64,000 nucleotides of DNA from Blautia sp. XA-2221 (lineage in GTDB: Bacteria > Bacillota > Clostridia > Lachnospirales > Lachnospiraceae). The first letter of the stretch is position 1; each line of letters begins with the position of its first letter. Under the pieces are notes generated by a model. It did no database searches. It saw only the letters and a list, made by a program, of their open reading frames with translations, and was not told where the DNA came from. Position numbers and translations under genes: made by a program. The stretch covers positions 62,001 to 126,000 of the forward strand of contig NZ_JAJQXX010000002.1 of NCBI RefSeq assembly GCF_028767025.1. Direction: 5' to 3'. Below are positions 16,999-27,041 of the stretch, one piece after another.

Positions 16999-19900
16999 AT
17001 GAAACAGATGAGATGCATGAAACGAACAGAGCTTGCAGATCAGCGTACTGCAAACAGAAAAGTATTTGAAAATCAGGATCATTCCAGAACAGTAGAGATT
17101 TATCTGGAACCTGTACACTATCAGGACAGAGGCGGAGACTGGAAGGAAATGGACGATACCCTTCAGGAAACAAAAATACCGCAGAATTTACAGAGCTTTT
17201 GCAAAAAAAGAAATTTTTCAGAAAAAAACATGGAAAGATCAGAACAGGAAAATAAAATCCCGGGATTTCTGAACAGAAAAGGGGACATGAAGATTTTCCT
17301 GAGTAAAAAAGCAGAGCCGGCTTCCACAGTGTACCTGAGTCGGAAAGACAGCTTTCTTTCCTGGGGACTGGAGGGAGGTACTTCTGCGGAAGCCCGGAAA
17401 CAGGAAAAAAGCGTAGTTTCTTATAAGGACATTTTTGACGGGGCAGAGCTTCGCTGCCGTATTCACGGGGAAGGAGTAAAGGAAGACCTGATCCTTCATA
17501 AACCGGAAGCGGTTTCCGATACTTACAGCTGTTTTTATCAGATGAAAAATCTTCGTCCTGTACTGCACAACAATGTGGTTTCTTTTTTAGACAGGGAGGA
17601 ACAGGAAGTGTTCTGCGTTCATGCGCCCTGCATGAAAGACGCCGGAGGCGAAAAATCAGAGGCAATCCGTCTGAGCCTTACAGAAACAGATACAGATGTG
17701 TGCAGGATTACATTTTTGCCGGATATGGAATGGCTGGGATCTGAGAACCGCCTGTTTCCGGTAGTCATCGACCCGGTAACAACAACCTCCAAAAAAGCTT
17801 CAGAAATCTATGACGCCCATGTGGATTCCTTGTATGAGGAGGATAACTTCCAGACAAGTATTATTCTGAAAAATAAGGGCGGCGATCAGGTACAGAGAAG
17901 CTTTGTAAGATTTGAGCTTCCGGAGATCAAAACAGGCGATATGGTTATCAATGCCAGACTGGTACTTGTTTCACTGGCTGAAGACGGAAAGGAACATACC
18001 GTGGCGGTGCATAAGGTGCTTCATGGCTGGAAATCCGATTCCATTAACTGGTACAATAAGCCTCTTTATTCCGATACTGTGGAGGATATATGCAGATACA
18101 AAGGAGATCAGCAGAAATACATTACACTGGATATTACCAGAATGGTAAAGGACTGGTATCAGAACGGCGGCAACTACGGACTGATGTTTAAAAATGACAA
18201 AGAGCTTTCCGGATATACAGAATTTTTGTCCTCTGACTGCGACAACGGATTTCAGGATATGCGCCCCAGAATTGAGCTTTCTTATGTGAATTATTCAGGT
18301 CTGGAGTCTTACTGGAGCTACCACAGTCAGGATGTGGGAAGAGCAGGAACCGTTCATGTAAATGATTATAACGGAAACCTGATCCTGATCCATGATACTA
18401 TGGCAACCGGCGGAAGCCGCGTACCTATGAGTCTTGCTCATGTATATAACTCCAATAACAGAAAAGTGAATCTGGGATATGGCTACGGATTTGCCCTAAG
18501 TTATCATCAGACGCTGAAAAAAGTCAAAATTGCAGGAACTGATTACTATCAGCATACAGACGGAGACGGAACGGTTCATTATTTTTATTATGATTCAAAA
18601 AAATCCAAATGGCTGGAGGAAGGCGGTTCAGAATCTTATGTGACTATTCATGCAGATGCCAGCGAACAGCTTGTGATCCATGATAAGGAAAATAACCAGC
18701 TGATGTTCCGAAACGGATATCTGGTAAAAGTAAAGGACAAAAATGGAAATACCCTTGTTGTTGCCTGGAAGGATGGAAGAGTGATCTATGTTATAGATGG
18801 TGCAGGCAGAAAGACAGTTCTTACTTATCGGAAAAACAGCCAGGGTAAGCTCACTTATCTTCATGAGATTACCTCACCTTCCGGGAAAAAGAAGCTGTTC
18901 GGGTACAACAATGGAGATCTGGTAAAAATCATTGATGTTGACAAAGAAACTGTAAACTACACATATGATAAAAACCATATGCTTACTTCTCTGGCTGATG
19001 TTGACGGATACCGTGTTAATTACGAATATTATACTTCCAGCCCTTATCGTGTAAAAAGAATCACGGAGTTTGGCGGGGATGTGAAAGGAAACAGCCTGAC
19101 CCTGACTTACGGTTATAACAGCACAAAATTCACAGACAATAAAAAACGGAGCGAAATCTATCGTTTTAACAACAGCGGAAACCTTCTTCACATTCATGAC
19201 GGCTTTGGTCACGCTGCCAGCGCACGGTTCAATACCAGCGGAAATCATGTGAACTGTCTGGAAAACGCCACAAAGCTTCAGACCAATGTAGTTCAGCTTC
19301 TGAAGGACCCGATCATTCAGGCAGCTAAGTCTGCATGGGGAAAGATTATCGGAACAGACGCATCAGGAACAGCATCTGTCAATACGGATCAGAAGCACTG
19401 CAAAGTAGGAACCAGATCCTTAAAAGCAGAGAGCAGTTCTCTGAAAGGATATGTAAGCTGGGCGCAGGATGTAAAGCTGAAAGCAGGAATGACGTATACC
19501 TTTTCTATGTATGTAAAGACAGAAATGAAGCAGACGGCAGAAGATGGAGGCGCAAGGCTGAGGATCAGATACATTGACAAAAATGGAAAATGGGTTTATC
19601 TGGACAGTGAAATCCTGAAAGAAACAACAGGCGGTTTCGTACGTCTTTACCGTACCTTTACTGTGCCCTCCGACTCTAAAGATCCCACAGTGCGTGTATA
19701 TCTTTATTTATATCATGCTTCAGGTGTGGTATACGGTGACATGGCTCAGCTGGAAACGGGAACAACTGTAAGCAGATGTAATCTGATCGACAACGGGGAT
19801 TTCCAGCTGGGAAGTACGGATTTTGAAAAGAAGGCATATTATGAGGATGGTCTGACATCAGTCGGATCTGAAAATGTAAGACCGGTAAACCGTGTTGTGA

Positions 19901-22900
19901 CGGTAACTGCAGCAGGAACTTCGTATATTTATGACAGACCATCCCTGAATGGAAAAAAAGTCGCAAGTGTACAGAAATGGACACAGCTTTATGCTTCTGT
20001 TTCCCTTCCAAATGAAAACAGTCAGTGGTACAGGGTAGAAAATGCAGAAGGAAAACGGGGATATTTTCCGGTAAGCAGAGCGTTTGCATATCTTGGAGGA
20101 AATGATGGAGATAACTGTGGGGCAGTTGCGGTTACAGGAGCAATTTTGCGAGCTTCAGCTTCTGACAGTGGGAATATTGTAGAAGAAGTGATACCCAGAG
20201 GAACCAGTGTGGTGATCCGTTCCGTCACAACAGATTCGAGAGGACAAAAATGGTACTATGTGGCAATGCAGATTGATAAAAAACGTTATTTTGGATATAT
20301 AAAAAGAGATCATGTCATTCGCCTCAGTGTAAATGCTCCTGTCTGTACCATGAAGCAGGAGGATAAAGTATTTGATACTCCATCGCTGACAGGAAAAGCA
20401 GTTATCACATTAAAAGCAGGACAGAAAATTGCAGTGCGTGGAATTTGTATGACAGGAAATCAGAAATGGTATGCAGTACAGCGTGGAAAGAATTTCTGTT
20501 TTCTGAATGCACGTTACTGTCAGCTGAATATGGCAACAGAAGTTGATAAACGTGCGGTATCCATAGTTCCCGAAAGAGTAGGCGGGCTGGATAAATATAT
20601 ATACCGTTTCATAGGCAATACTCAGGTAAACAAGCGTCTTACAAAAATCCTGGATCTCACAGGCAAAAAAGGAGACACTTACATGGTCAATGCCTGGGGA
20701 CGGGGAACCTGTCTACCGGAAACAGATAATGATAAATACCGCCGCTTTGGTGTAGAAGTGGTTTTTGTAGGGGCAGACGGAAAAAATGATATTCATTATA
20801 CCAATTTCAGTCCGGATATTCTTGACTGGCAGTTCCTGGGCGACGTTTATGTGGCAAAACAGGACTACACCAGTATTAAGGTTTCCTATACTTACTGCAG
20901 AAACGCCAACCTTGCCTTTTTTGATGGACTTTCCCTGTACCGGGAGGAATTTGGACAGAGCTACACCTATGATGACAAAAACAATGTGATCTCTGCTGTG
21001 GATTCCCAGAAAAATGCCACAAAGTTTGAATATAATGAAAACAGCGACCTGACCGGGATCACGGATCCAAAGGGAAATAAATTCAAGTATGAGTATGATA
21101 AAAAACATAACGTGACAAAGGGAACTTCTGCTATGGGCGTGGTGAACCGTCTGGTCTATGACGGAAACGGAAACATCACAAAAAGCGGTACTGTGCAGAC
21201 TGACGTTCAGGATAAAGGTATCTGGATCACAAGAGCTTTTACCACAGATAAAAACCATGTGGCGTCTGTCACAGACGCAGAGGGTAACAGAACTCAGTAT
21301 GACTGGAACGAGAAGTCAGATCTTCTTAATTCACTGATAGACGGACAGGGAAACAGGCTAAGCTATGAGTATGATTCTGCAGATCGAATGACCTCCGTTT
21401 CCCAGGAAGTAACTGCAGGCGGAACAAAGCAGATGGTAAAAAATATTTATGGTTATACAAAGGACAAACTGACGTCCATTGACCACAACGGATTCCGATA
21501 TGGATTTGAATATGATGCCTTTGGAAACACAACAGCCGCATCCATTGCAGGCAGCCAGGTGGTACAGTATATTTATGAAAGTGGAAACGGAAACCTCAGC
21601 AGGACTGTTTATGCAAATGGAAATGAGATCCGGTATACCTACGACAATCAGGATCGGATGACAGAAAGCTATTTCAGGGAATTTTCCGGCGGAACAGAGC
21701 AGAAGCTGAATACTTATACCTATAATAAAGAGGGAAATCTTTGTCGGGTTGTGAACCATATGTCAGGTAAAATCTATGATCTGGATTATGATTTCCTTGA
21801 CCGCCTGATGCGTGTAAGAGATGAAAAAGGTTCTTTTTATGAGTATACTTACGATGAAGCCAATCACATGACAAGGCTGATCCACAAGGCAGGCGTTTCC
21901 CATACTACGACTCTTTATACTTATGATAAAGACGGCAGGGAACAGACCACAAAGGTACGCGGAGGCTATACAAAGACTAGTACTTACGATAAGCTGGGAA
22001 GGGCAGCAGGTGTAACTCTCAGCACCAAAAAGGCTTTTGCAGTAAAGGTGGCTTATCCGGCAGCAAACGGAAATCAGGAACATGCTATGCCGTCAGGACT
22101 GACTGTGGGAGACAGAAAGCTTACCTATCAGTATGACAAAAACGGAAATATCACAAGGATCCAGGATCAATCAGGCTCCGGAGCGGCAAAGACAGATACT
22201 TTCTGCTATGATGAGAGAAACCAGCTGATCCGTGAAGACAGCCAGACCCAGAATAAGACTTTTGTTTACGAGTATGATCTGGGCGGAAATCTGACTGAGG
22301 TGAAGGAGTATGCATATACCACAGGAGAGCTTCCCGCTTTCCCGGAAAGAACAGAAACAGGAGCTTATGCTTCTGTCTGGAAAGACCAGCTTGTGAACTG
22401 GAACGGCACAGCAATGACCTATGATGCAATCGGAAACATGCTGACCAGAGGAAATATTACTTATCGCTGGACTATGGGCAGAAAGCTTGCCGGGGTGAAC
22501 AATGGAAAGAACATCCAGTATTTTTACGATCATACAGGCTCCAGAACAAGGAAAGTCGTAGATGGTACAGCCACCGAATACCGAATGGCAGGGGAACTTC
22601 TGGTATCAGAGATCACCAATGGACAGACCTTCTGGTACACTTACGATTCCAATGCCAACCTTGTTTCCATTATTATTGGAGGAAAAAACTATTTCTATGT
22701 AAGAAACCTTCAGAACGATATCATTGCTCTTATTGACGAGGATGGAAACACGGTGGTAAACTATACTTATGACAGCTGGGGTAAGATTTTAAGCATTACT
22801 GGAAGCCTGAAGGACACCGTAGGCCAGCAGAACCCGTTTCGCTACAGAGGATACTACTACGACAAAGAAACAGGGATGTACTACCTGAAGAGCAGATATT

Positions 22901-23625
22901 ATGATCCGGAGTTGAGAAGGTTTATCTGTGCGGATAAAACTGGAGTAGCTAAGGCATCTATGGAAACACTGCATAACCGAAATCTGTATGTATACTGTGA
23001 TGAAAATCCGCTGACACGAAGAGACGGTGACGGGGATATTTGGATTGCAGCAGCAGTATCATTTGTGGTAGGTGCTGCAGCGTCTGTTGCAGAGCAAATG
23101 ATTTTTGACGGAAAATCTCTTAAAGAGGTAAGCTGGATTGCAGCAGGAACATCAGGGCTGACAACAGCGATGGGATTTATAGGAGGTGTATCGAATGGAG
23201 TACAGCTTGCAGTGGGTGTTGCAGGAGAAATTGCTTCTAGCTATATAGATGATGGAGAAGAATTGATAGATGCGGTTATTAATGGGGCAATAGAAGGATA
23301 TGTTTCAATTGGCTTAGGTAGAGTAGAAAATACATTGGATATAATAGGGTATAAAGAACTGAAAAAAATTCACATAAACAAATTAGATGAAATAGATAAG
23401 AAGACAATTTGGTTGTGGAAAAAGAATAGAGCAAAATCTGCAGAGAATAGAAGTTATGCTGTGGAAATATTCAAAACAGCTGCATGGTCAGGAGAAAGTT
23501 ATGTGACATCAGGAATAGTTTCCCCAATTGCTCAACGGGGCATTCATGAAATTGTTGGAACTAAGCCAAAAAGAGAAAAGGGAGTTCGTTATGTGTTTAT
23601 TTATGATCAAATAGTCTGTATGTAA
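16999..23625 (+). CDS. Rhs/YD-repeat polymorphic toxin, full length
   Basis: A 2208-residue protein with no visible signal peptide. Residues about 260-410 form a DNRLRE domain (beta-sandwich, cell-surface type). A carbohydrate-binding-like domain lies near 815-950, three SH3-like repeats near 965-1190, a second sandwich near 1195-1315, then YD repeats to about 1945 that build the Rhs shell. The conserved core end RYRGYYYDKETGMYYLKSRY (1947-1966) with DPELRRFICAD precedes a variable tip from about 2012. The tip of 196 residues has a hydrophobic Gly/Ala-rich half and a basic half ending YVFIYDQIVCM. I recognise no catalytic motif in the tip. An orphan relative lies at 25424-25759. The gene directly downstream encodes a putative membrane immunity protein. 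ATG 16999 follows AAAGGAG. Confidence 0.92.
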   Translation: MKQMRCMKRTELADQRTANRKVFENQDHSRTVEIYLEPVHYQDRGGDWKEMDDTLQETKIPQNLQSFCKKRNFSEKNMERSEQENKIPGFLNRKGDMKIFLSKKAEPASTVYLSRKDSFLSWGLEGGTSAEARKQEKSVVSYKDIFDGAELRCRIHGEGVKEDLILHKPEAVSDTYSCFYQMKNLRPVLHNNVVSFLDREEQEVFCVHAPCMKDAGGEKSEAIRLSLTETDTDVCRITFLPDMEWLGSENRLFPVVIDPVTTTSKKASEIYDAHVDSLYEEDNFQTSIILKNKGGDQVQRSFVRFELPEIKTGDMVINARLVLVSLAEDGKEHTVAVHKVLHGWKSDSINWYNKPLYSDTVEDICRYKGDQQKYITLDITRMVKDWYQNGGNYGLMFKNDKELSGYTEFLSSDCDNGFQDMRPRIELSYVNYSGLESYWSYHSQDVGRAGTVHVNDYNGNLILIHDTMATGGSRVPMSLAHVYNSNNRKVNLGYGYGFALSYHQTLKKVKIAGTDYYQHTDGDGTVHYFYYDSKKSKWLEEGGSESYVTIHADASEQLVIHDKENNQLMFRNGYLVKVKDKNGNTLVVAWKDGRVIYVIDGAGRKTVLTYRKNSQGKLTYLHEITSPSGKKKLFGYNNGDLVKIIDVDKETVNYTYDKNHMLTSLADVDGYRVNYEYYTSSPYRVKRITEFGGDVKGNSLTLTYGYNSTKFTDNKKRSEIYRFNNSGNLLHIHDGFGHAASARFNTSGNHVNCLENATKLQTNVVQLLKDPIIQAAKSAWGKIIGTDASGTASVNTDQKHCKVGTRSLKAESSSLKGYVSWAQDVKLKAGMTYTFSMYVKTEMKQTAEDGGARLRIRYIDKNGKWVYLDSEILKETTGGFVRLYRTFTVPSDSKDPTVRVYLYLYHASGVVYGDMAQLETGTTVSRCNLIDNGDFQLGSTDFEKKAYYEDGLTSVGSENVRPVNRVVTVTAAGTSYIYDRPSLNGKKVASVQKWTQLYASVSLPNENSQWYRVENAEGKRGYFPVSRAFAYLGGNDGDNCGAVAVTGAILRASASDSGNIVEEVIPRGTSVVIRSVTTDSRGQKWYYVAMQIDKKRYFGYIKRDHVIRLSVNAPVCTMKQEDKVFDTPSLTGKAVITLKAGQKIAVRGICMTGNQKWYAVQRGKNFCFLNARYCQLNMATEVDKRAVSIVPERVGGLDKYIYRFIGNTQVNKRLTKILDLTGKKGDTYMVNAWGRGTCLPETDNDKYRRFGVEVVFVGADGKNDIHYTNFSPDILDWQFLGDVYVAKQDYTSIKVSYTYCRNANLAFFDGLSLYREEFGQSYTYDDKNNVISAVDSQKNATKFEYNENSDLTGITDPKGNKFKYEYDKKHNVTKGTSAMGVVNRLVYDGNGNITKSGTVQTDVQDKGIWITRAFTTDKNHVASVTDAEGNRTQYDWNEKSDLLNSLIDGQGNRLSYEYDSADRMTSVSQEVTAGGTKQMVKNIYGYTKDKLTSIDHNGFRYGFEYDAFGNTTAASIAGSQVVQYIYESGNGNLSRTVYANGNEIRYTYDNQDRMTESYFREFSGGTEQKLNTYTYNKEGNLCRVVNHMSGKIYDLDYDFLDRLMRVRDEKGSFYEYTYDEANHMTRLIHKAGVSHTTTLYTYDKDGREQTTKVRGGYTKTSTYDKLGRAAGVTLSTKKAFAVKVAYPAANGNQEHAMPSGLTVGDRKLTYQYDKNGNITRIQDQSGSGAAKTDTFCYDERNQLIREDSQTQNKTFVYEYDLGGNLTEVKEYAYTTGELPAFPERTETGAYASVWKDQLVNWNGTAMTYDAIGNMLTRGNITYRWTMGRKLAGVNNGKNIQYFYDHTGSRTRKVVDGTATEYRMAGELLVSEITNGQTFWYTYDSNANLVSIIIGGKNYFYVRNLQNDIIALIDEDGNTVVNYTYDSWGKILSITGSLKDTVGQQNPFRYRGYYYDKETGMYYLKSRYYDPELRRFICADKTGVAKASMETLHNRNLYVYCDENPLTRRDGDGDIWIAAAVSFVVGAAASVAEQMIFDGKSLKEVSWIAAGTSGLTTAMGFIGGVSNGVQLAVGVAGEIASSYIDDGEELIDAVINGAIEGYVSIGLGRVENTLDIIGYKELKKIHINKLDEIDKKTIWLWKKNRAKSAENRSYAVEIFKTAAWSGESYVTSGIVSPIAQRGIHEIVGTKPKREKGVRYVFIYDQIVCM

Positions 23626-23633
23626 TAAAATTT

Positions 23634-23669
23634 TTAATATTGGCAGGAATTAAAACCTGCCGATATTAA
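23634..23669 (+). other. Stem-loop between Rhs tip and immunity gene
   Basis: TTAATATTGGCAGG (23634-23647) pairs with CCTGCCGATATTAA (23656-23669), 14 bp with one G-U pair, followed by A-rich rather than T-rich sequence. The same element recurs at 25766-25795 after the orphan tip, also just before an immunity-like gene. Confidence 0.7.
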
Positions 23670-23700
23670 GAAAAAAGTAGGAAAAGAGGATAATTTTAAT

Positions 23701-24765
23701 ATGGGAGAAACAGTTGGACTTTTACTTGGCATGATGGGTTCTTTTATGAATTTGTGTCTGGGAATTAAGTGGTTTGGAATATTTGGAAAAGATTTTTGGA
23801 TGATAGGTTGCGTTTTAGCAGGAATTCTACTAATTCCCAGTGCAAATTTTTTTCATGATAGAAATTATTATGTGTTGGCAGACAGATGGAATACACATAA
23901 TCCATTATATAATAAGGGGTATTTTAGAAAAAATACGAGAAGTACCAGTTGTTTATGGGCGAATGTGAAAGGGCTGTATTACTGTCAGATAGTGTTGGTT
24001 ATAGTGGAAATTCCTATATGGGGATGCATTTTATGTTATAGAAAAATACCGCCATTTTTTTATAAAAAAGGAGTAACTATTTTCGCAGGGAGTCTGTTTT
24101 GGATAATTTTTCTTGTCTGGTTTGGTTTTCGCGTATTTTATGCATGGAGTTATAATGAATCATTTCGATATACAGAAGAGAATGGAATTTGGAAACCTTT
24201 TAGTCATATAACAAAATATTGTGGATTGGCAGCTTATCGTCCTTTTCGTTGCAGTTATTTTATTTCCAAAGAAAAAATACGGACAACTTTGAGAAAATTA
24301 TGCCAGAAAAATGGTTATCAGTTTGTTGATTCAACTGACATGAATGGGGAGTTTTCAGACAGTTATCTTCGTGTAAAGGATGGAGAATTACAGATATTTC
24401 AAGTAATACAAATGTCCAGATATACTGAAGAAAAAATGGAAAGACAGAATGAGATTTTTGCGAATTTATGGAAAAATAAGATTTGGCAGAGATATCAAAC
24501 AGAGAACATATCATTTAGTTTTTTGTTATGTGTAGAGGAGATTAATGAAGAATTAGAGCATTGTCTTTTAAATATGCAGACAGTAGATCAGAAGAAAGGG
24601 AGAAATCGTTTGGTGGCAGTTCTTAAATTTGATGAAGAGATGAAATATCCAATTTTAGAAGTTTTGGATAATTATGGAATCTGGCGTGGAAAGAGAAAAT
24701 ATTGTGAAATGAGAGAGAATTTCCTGGAGCTTATGGGACTGAATGAAAAATATAATGAACGGTAA
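23701..24765 (+). CDS. Putative membrane immunity protein 1 of the Rhs array
   Basis: A 354-residue protein. Two N-terminal helices are followed by NPLYNKGYFRKN (about residues 64-75), LYYCQIVLVIVEI and another pair of helices, then a cytosolic C-terminal half with SDSYLRVKDGELQIFQVI and KMERQNEIFANLW. It is clearly related to the genes at 25813, 29838 and 31118, which share NPLY.KG(Y/H)FRKN, a following YYCQI-like helix and QIF/LVQ. It directly follows the Rhs tip, the usual place for the cognate immunity gene. No named family is recognised. A membrane immunity role against a membrane-acting tip is inference. GAGGATAATTTTAAT precedes ATG. Confidence 0.75.
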   Translation: MGETVGLLLGMMGSFMNLCLGIKWFGIFGKDFWMIGCVLAGILLIPSANFFHDRNYYVLADRWNTHNPLYNKGYFRKNTRSTSCLWANVKGLYYCQIVLVIVEIPIWGCILCYRKIPPFFYKKGVTIFAGSLFWIIFLVWFGFRVFYAWSYNESFRYTEENGIWKPFSHITKYCGLAAYRPFRCSYFISKEKIRTTLRKLCQKNGYQFVDSTDMNGEFSDSYLRVKDGELQIFQVIQMSRYTEEKMERQNEIFANLWKNKIWQRYQTENISFSFLLCVEEINEELEHCLLNMQTVDQKKGRNRLVAVLKFDEEMKYPILEVLDNYGIWRGKRKYCEMRENFLELMGLNEKYNER

Positions 24766-24820
24766 ATACCATTGGGGGGATGAGGAACAGGCGGATATGT
24801 AATTGCAAATTAATTATTAA

Positions 24821-24850
24821 GGAGGCGGTTCCCCTGCCGCTTCCTTTTTT
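24821..24850 (+). terminator. Repeated intrinsic terminator, copy 1
   Basis: GGAGGCGG, loop TTCCCCTG, CCGCTTCC (8 bp, one G-U) then six T. Near-identical copies lie at 28499 and 32783, each followed by the same GTAC(T/G)CTTTTTTAAG(A/G)G leader sequence. Confidence 0.85.
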
Positions 24851-24896
24851 GTACTCTTTTTTAAGAGAATTTCATGAGAAATGGAGGAAAACGAGC

Positions 24897-25322
24897 ATGA
24901 AATATAAGATTTTTATAGTACTTGCCCTTTTAGGCAGTACGGTAGCGGAACTGTTTGGAGGCTGGGATCCCGTGTTAAAGACATTATTGATCTTCATGGT
25001 TTTGGATTGGTTTACAGGTGGAATCATACTTCCGGCTGTATTCTGTAAAAGTCCGAAGTCGCCTAACGGAGCGTTGGAGAGCAGAGCCGGATGGAAGGGG
25101 CTTTGCAGAAAGGGAATGACTTTGTTATATGTTCTGATCGCAGCCCGTCTGGATATGGTTCTGGGAGTGGAATATATAAGAAATGCAGTGTGCATTGGAT
25201 TTATTGCAAATGAGGTACTTTCTATTGTGGAGAATGCAGGACTGATGGGAGTCCCTATGCCTTCCATGATAAAAAAGGCAGTAGATATATTAAAAGATAC
25301 ATCAGAAAGCCTGCCGGGGTGA
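24897..25322 (+). CDS. TcdE/phage-type holin family protein
   Basis: A 141-residue membrane protein of the toxin-secretion/phage-lysis holin family (TcdE/UtxA type). Helices lie at about 4-22, 30-50 (FMVLDWFTGGI, the family signature), 80-97 and 104-125, with a basic KSPKSPNGALESRAGWKG loop as in phage holins. Such proteins form membrane pores that let endolysin or, in C. difficile, large toxins out. The start at 24897 follows TGGAGGAAAACGAGC; the frame upstream includes the terminator. The last residues LPG and the stop derive from Rhs sequence (GCCGGGGTGA), showing a recombination joint. A truncated copy lies at 28575. Toxin release is an attractive but unproven role. Confidence 0.82.
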   Translation: MKYKIFIVLALLGSTVAELFGGWDPVLKTLLIFMVLDWFTGGIILPAVFCKSPKSPNGALESRAGWKGLCRKGMTLLYVLIAARLDMVLGVEYIRNAVCIGFIANEVLSIVENAGLMGVPMPSMIKKAVDILKDTSESLPG

Positions 25323-25759
25323 ACAATGGAAAGAACATCCAGTGTTTTTACGATTGCACAAGCTTCTGAACGATATCACTGCTCTCATTGACGAAGCTGG
25401 AAACACGGTGGTAAACTATACTTATGACAGCTGGGGTAGATTTAGGTCTGAGCTTAGGCTTTGACAAATTAGGAGAAACACTAAAAATAAATGATTATTT
25501 AAAATTTTCGAGAGATCATACAGATAAAAAAATACAGATAAAAAAAGAATATCTGTCAGAGTTTCGAAAAAAACCTCGTTTAGAAGAGGAGAATCGGAGA
25601 TATATAGGAGGTATGTTTAAAGCAACTATATGGACAGCAGGAAGTTATGCAGCAAGTACAATGATTTCTAATAAGATAAAAAGAGAGACGCATAGAACTC
25701 CTTCACGTACAAGTTTTAGAATGGTATTTATGGATGATACAATAGTTTATATGTATTAG
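25312..25759 (+). pseudogene. Orphan Rhs fragment with second toxin tip
   Basis: The first ~125 bp are Rhs core sequence (matching 22490-22790, with an internal deletion) reading NTVVNYTYDSWG. They join at GGGGTAGATTTAGG to a tip in another frame, ending the core frame after RFRSELRL. The tip frame (25424-25759) runs from GLSLGFDKLGETLKINDY to MVFMDDTIVYMY and resembles the last ~110 residues of the full Rhs tip (GLGRVENTLDIIGYKELKK...YVFIYDQIVCM). It is a silent tip that could be moved onto the full gene by recombination through the shared core. It is followed by its own immunity-like gene. Confidence 0.78.
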
Positions 25760-25765
25760 AAATTG

Positions 25766-25795
25766 ATATTGGCAGGGACAAAAACCTGCCAATAT
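25766..25795 (+). other. Stem-loop between orphan tip and immunity gene
   Basis: ATATTGGCAGG (25766-25776) pairs perfectly with CCTGCCAATAT (25785-25795). Same sequence and same position relative to its neighbours as the stem at 23634-23669. Confidence 0.7.
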
Positions 25796-25812
25796 GAAAA
25801 AGGGGGATGGAG

Positions 25813-27009
25813 ATGAAAAAGCCAAGGTCAGTTACATACATATTTGTGTGGTTTGTAGTATATTTTATAAATTTAAATTTGGCAATGACATGGTTTGCAT
25901 ATGATGATAAGTATTATTTTTATTGTATAGGATGCATTTTGTCAGGTGTATATTTAAAACCACAAATTGATAAAAATATAATAAATACTGACCGAGAATT
26001 AAGTTCTTATAATCCGTTATATGTCAGAGGGTATTTCAGAAAGGATGCAGAAAAATCGGAATATTGGTCATTTCTAAAAGGGATATTTTATTGTCAAGTG
26101 GCTATTATTGTTTTTTGGGTAAGTATTTGGATTATTATTTTTACTTATCAGTTCTGTCCTGTAGATTGGAGTGAGCGTGTTGTTATGCTTAGGATACCTA
26201 CTATTGTTTCTTCGGATATAGTGTTCAGGATGCCAGTGTTTTTCTATTCGAAACTTATGATTCATAGTATGGGGATATTGTTTTGGATCTGTAATATTAT
26301 CTGGATAATAATTTTTAATTATTATGGAAGACGATATTATAAAGACTTCAGTTATATGGAGGATTTACATGGAATCTGGATGCCGTTCAGATATATAGCA
26401 AAGCCTCATGGATTTGGTTACTATCGACCTTTTGATTGCAATTATTGCGTTCCTAAGGAGAAAATAAGAGGAAATTTGATGGAATCCACACAGAAGATGG
26501 GATATCAGTATATAAATACTGTTAAAACATATAGTGGATATACAGATAGTTATCTTCGTGTAAAAAAAGGGGAATTACAGATATTTCAGGTAGTATATAT
26601 ACAAACCTACTCAGAAGAGGTTATGGAAAGACAAAACGAGATTTTTGCAGATTTCTGGGTTCGATGTATTGAGAATAAGTATAAAACGGATAATGTTTCA
26701 TTGAGTTTTTTACTCTGTGTGGAACAGGGAAACCAGGAACTAGAAGAAAGATTTTGGAAAGTTTTATCTGTAAATCCACAAAAAAGGCGAAACCGTTTGG
26801 TAGCAGTACTCAAATTTGAAGGGATTTCTGATAATGGTAAGATATACTCTGGAAAACCGTCCCTAAGAATTTTGGAATGTTCTGGTATTATGAAACGAAA
26901 ACGGAAAAAATATATAGAAATGCGAGCAGATTTTCTTAAGTTAATGGGATTGAAGGAGTGTAACAATCATAGAAGCTATTGGGGATATGAGGATTCAGAG
27001 GAGTTGTAA
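25813..27009 (+). CDS. Putative membrane immunity protein 2 of the Rhs array
   Basis: A 398-residue paralogue of the protein at 23701. Two N-terminal helices, NPLYVRGYFRKDAEKS, LKGIFYCQVAIIVFW, another helix pair with a longer loop (residues about 115-165), and a soluble half with TDSYLRVKKGELQIFQVVYI and VMERQNEIFADFW. The C-terminal halves of the two proteins are much more alike than their membrane parts, which would fit divergence of the toxin-facing region. The start at 25813 is chosen because GGGGG lies about 7 nt upstream; the ATG at 25807 abuts the site. It follows the orphan tip by 53 bp. Confidence 0.75.
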   Translation: MKKPRSVTYIFVWFVVYFINLNLAMTWFAYDDKYYFYCIGCILSGVYLKPQIDKNIINTDRELSSYNPLYVRGYFRKDAEKSEYWSFLKGIFYCQVAIIVFWVSIWIIIFTYQFCPVDWSERVVMLRIPTIVSSDIVFRMPVFFYSKLMIHSMGILFWICNIIWIIIFNYYGRRYYKDFSYMEDLHGIWMPFRYIAKPHGFGYYRPFDCNYCVPKEKIRGNLMESTQKMGYQYINTVKTYSGYTDSYLRVKKGELQIFQVVYIQTYSEEVMERQNEIFADFWVRCIENKYKTDNVSLSFLLCVEQGNQELEERFWKVLSVNPQKRRNRLVAVLKFEGISDNGKIYSGKPSLRILECSGIMKRKRKKYIEMRADFLKLMGLKECNNHRSYWGYEDSEEL

Positions 27010-27041
27010 ATAGAATAACATTATTTAGGGGGGCAAAAGAA

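Noticed and set aside
24780-24896. Longer N-terminus for the holin
   Set aside because: The extension is read through the terminator repeat; the ATG at 24897 has a proper ribosome binding site and matches the family start.
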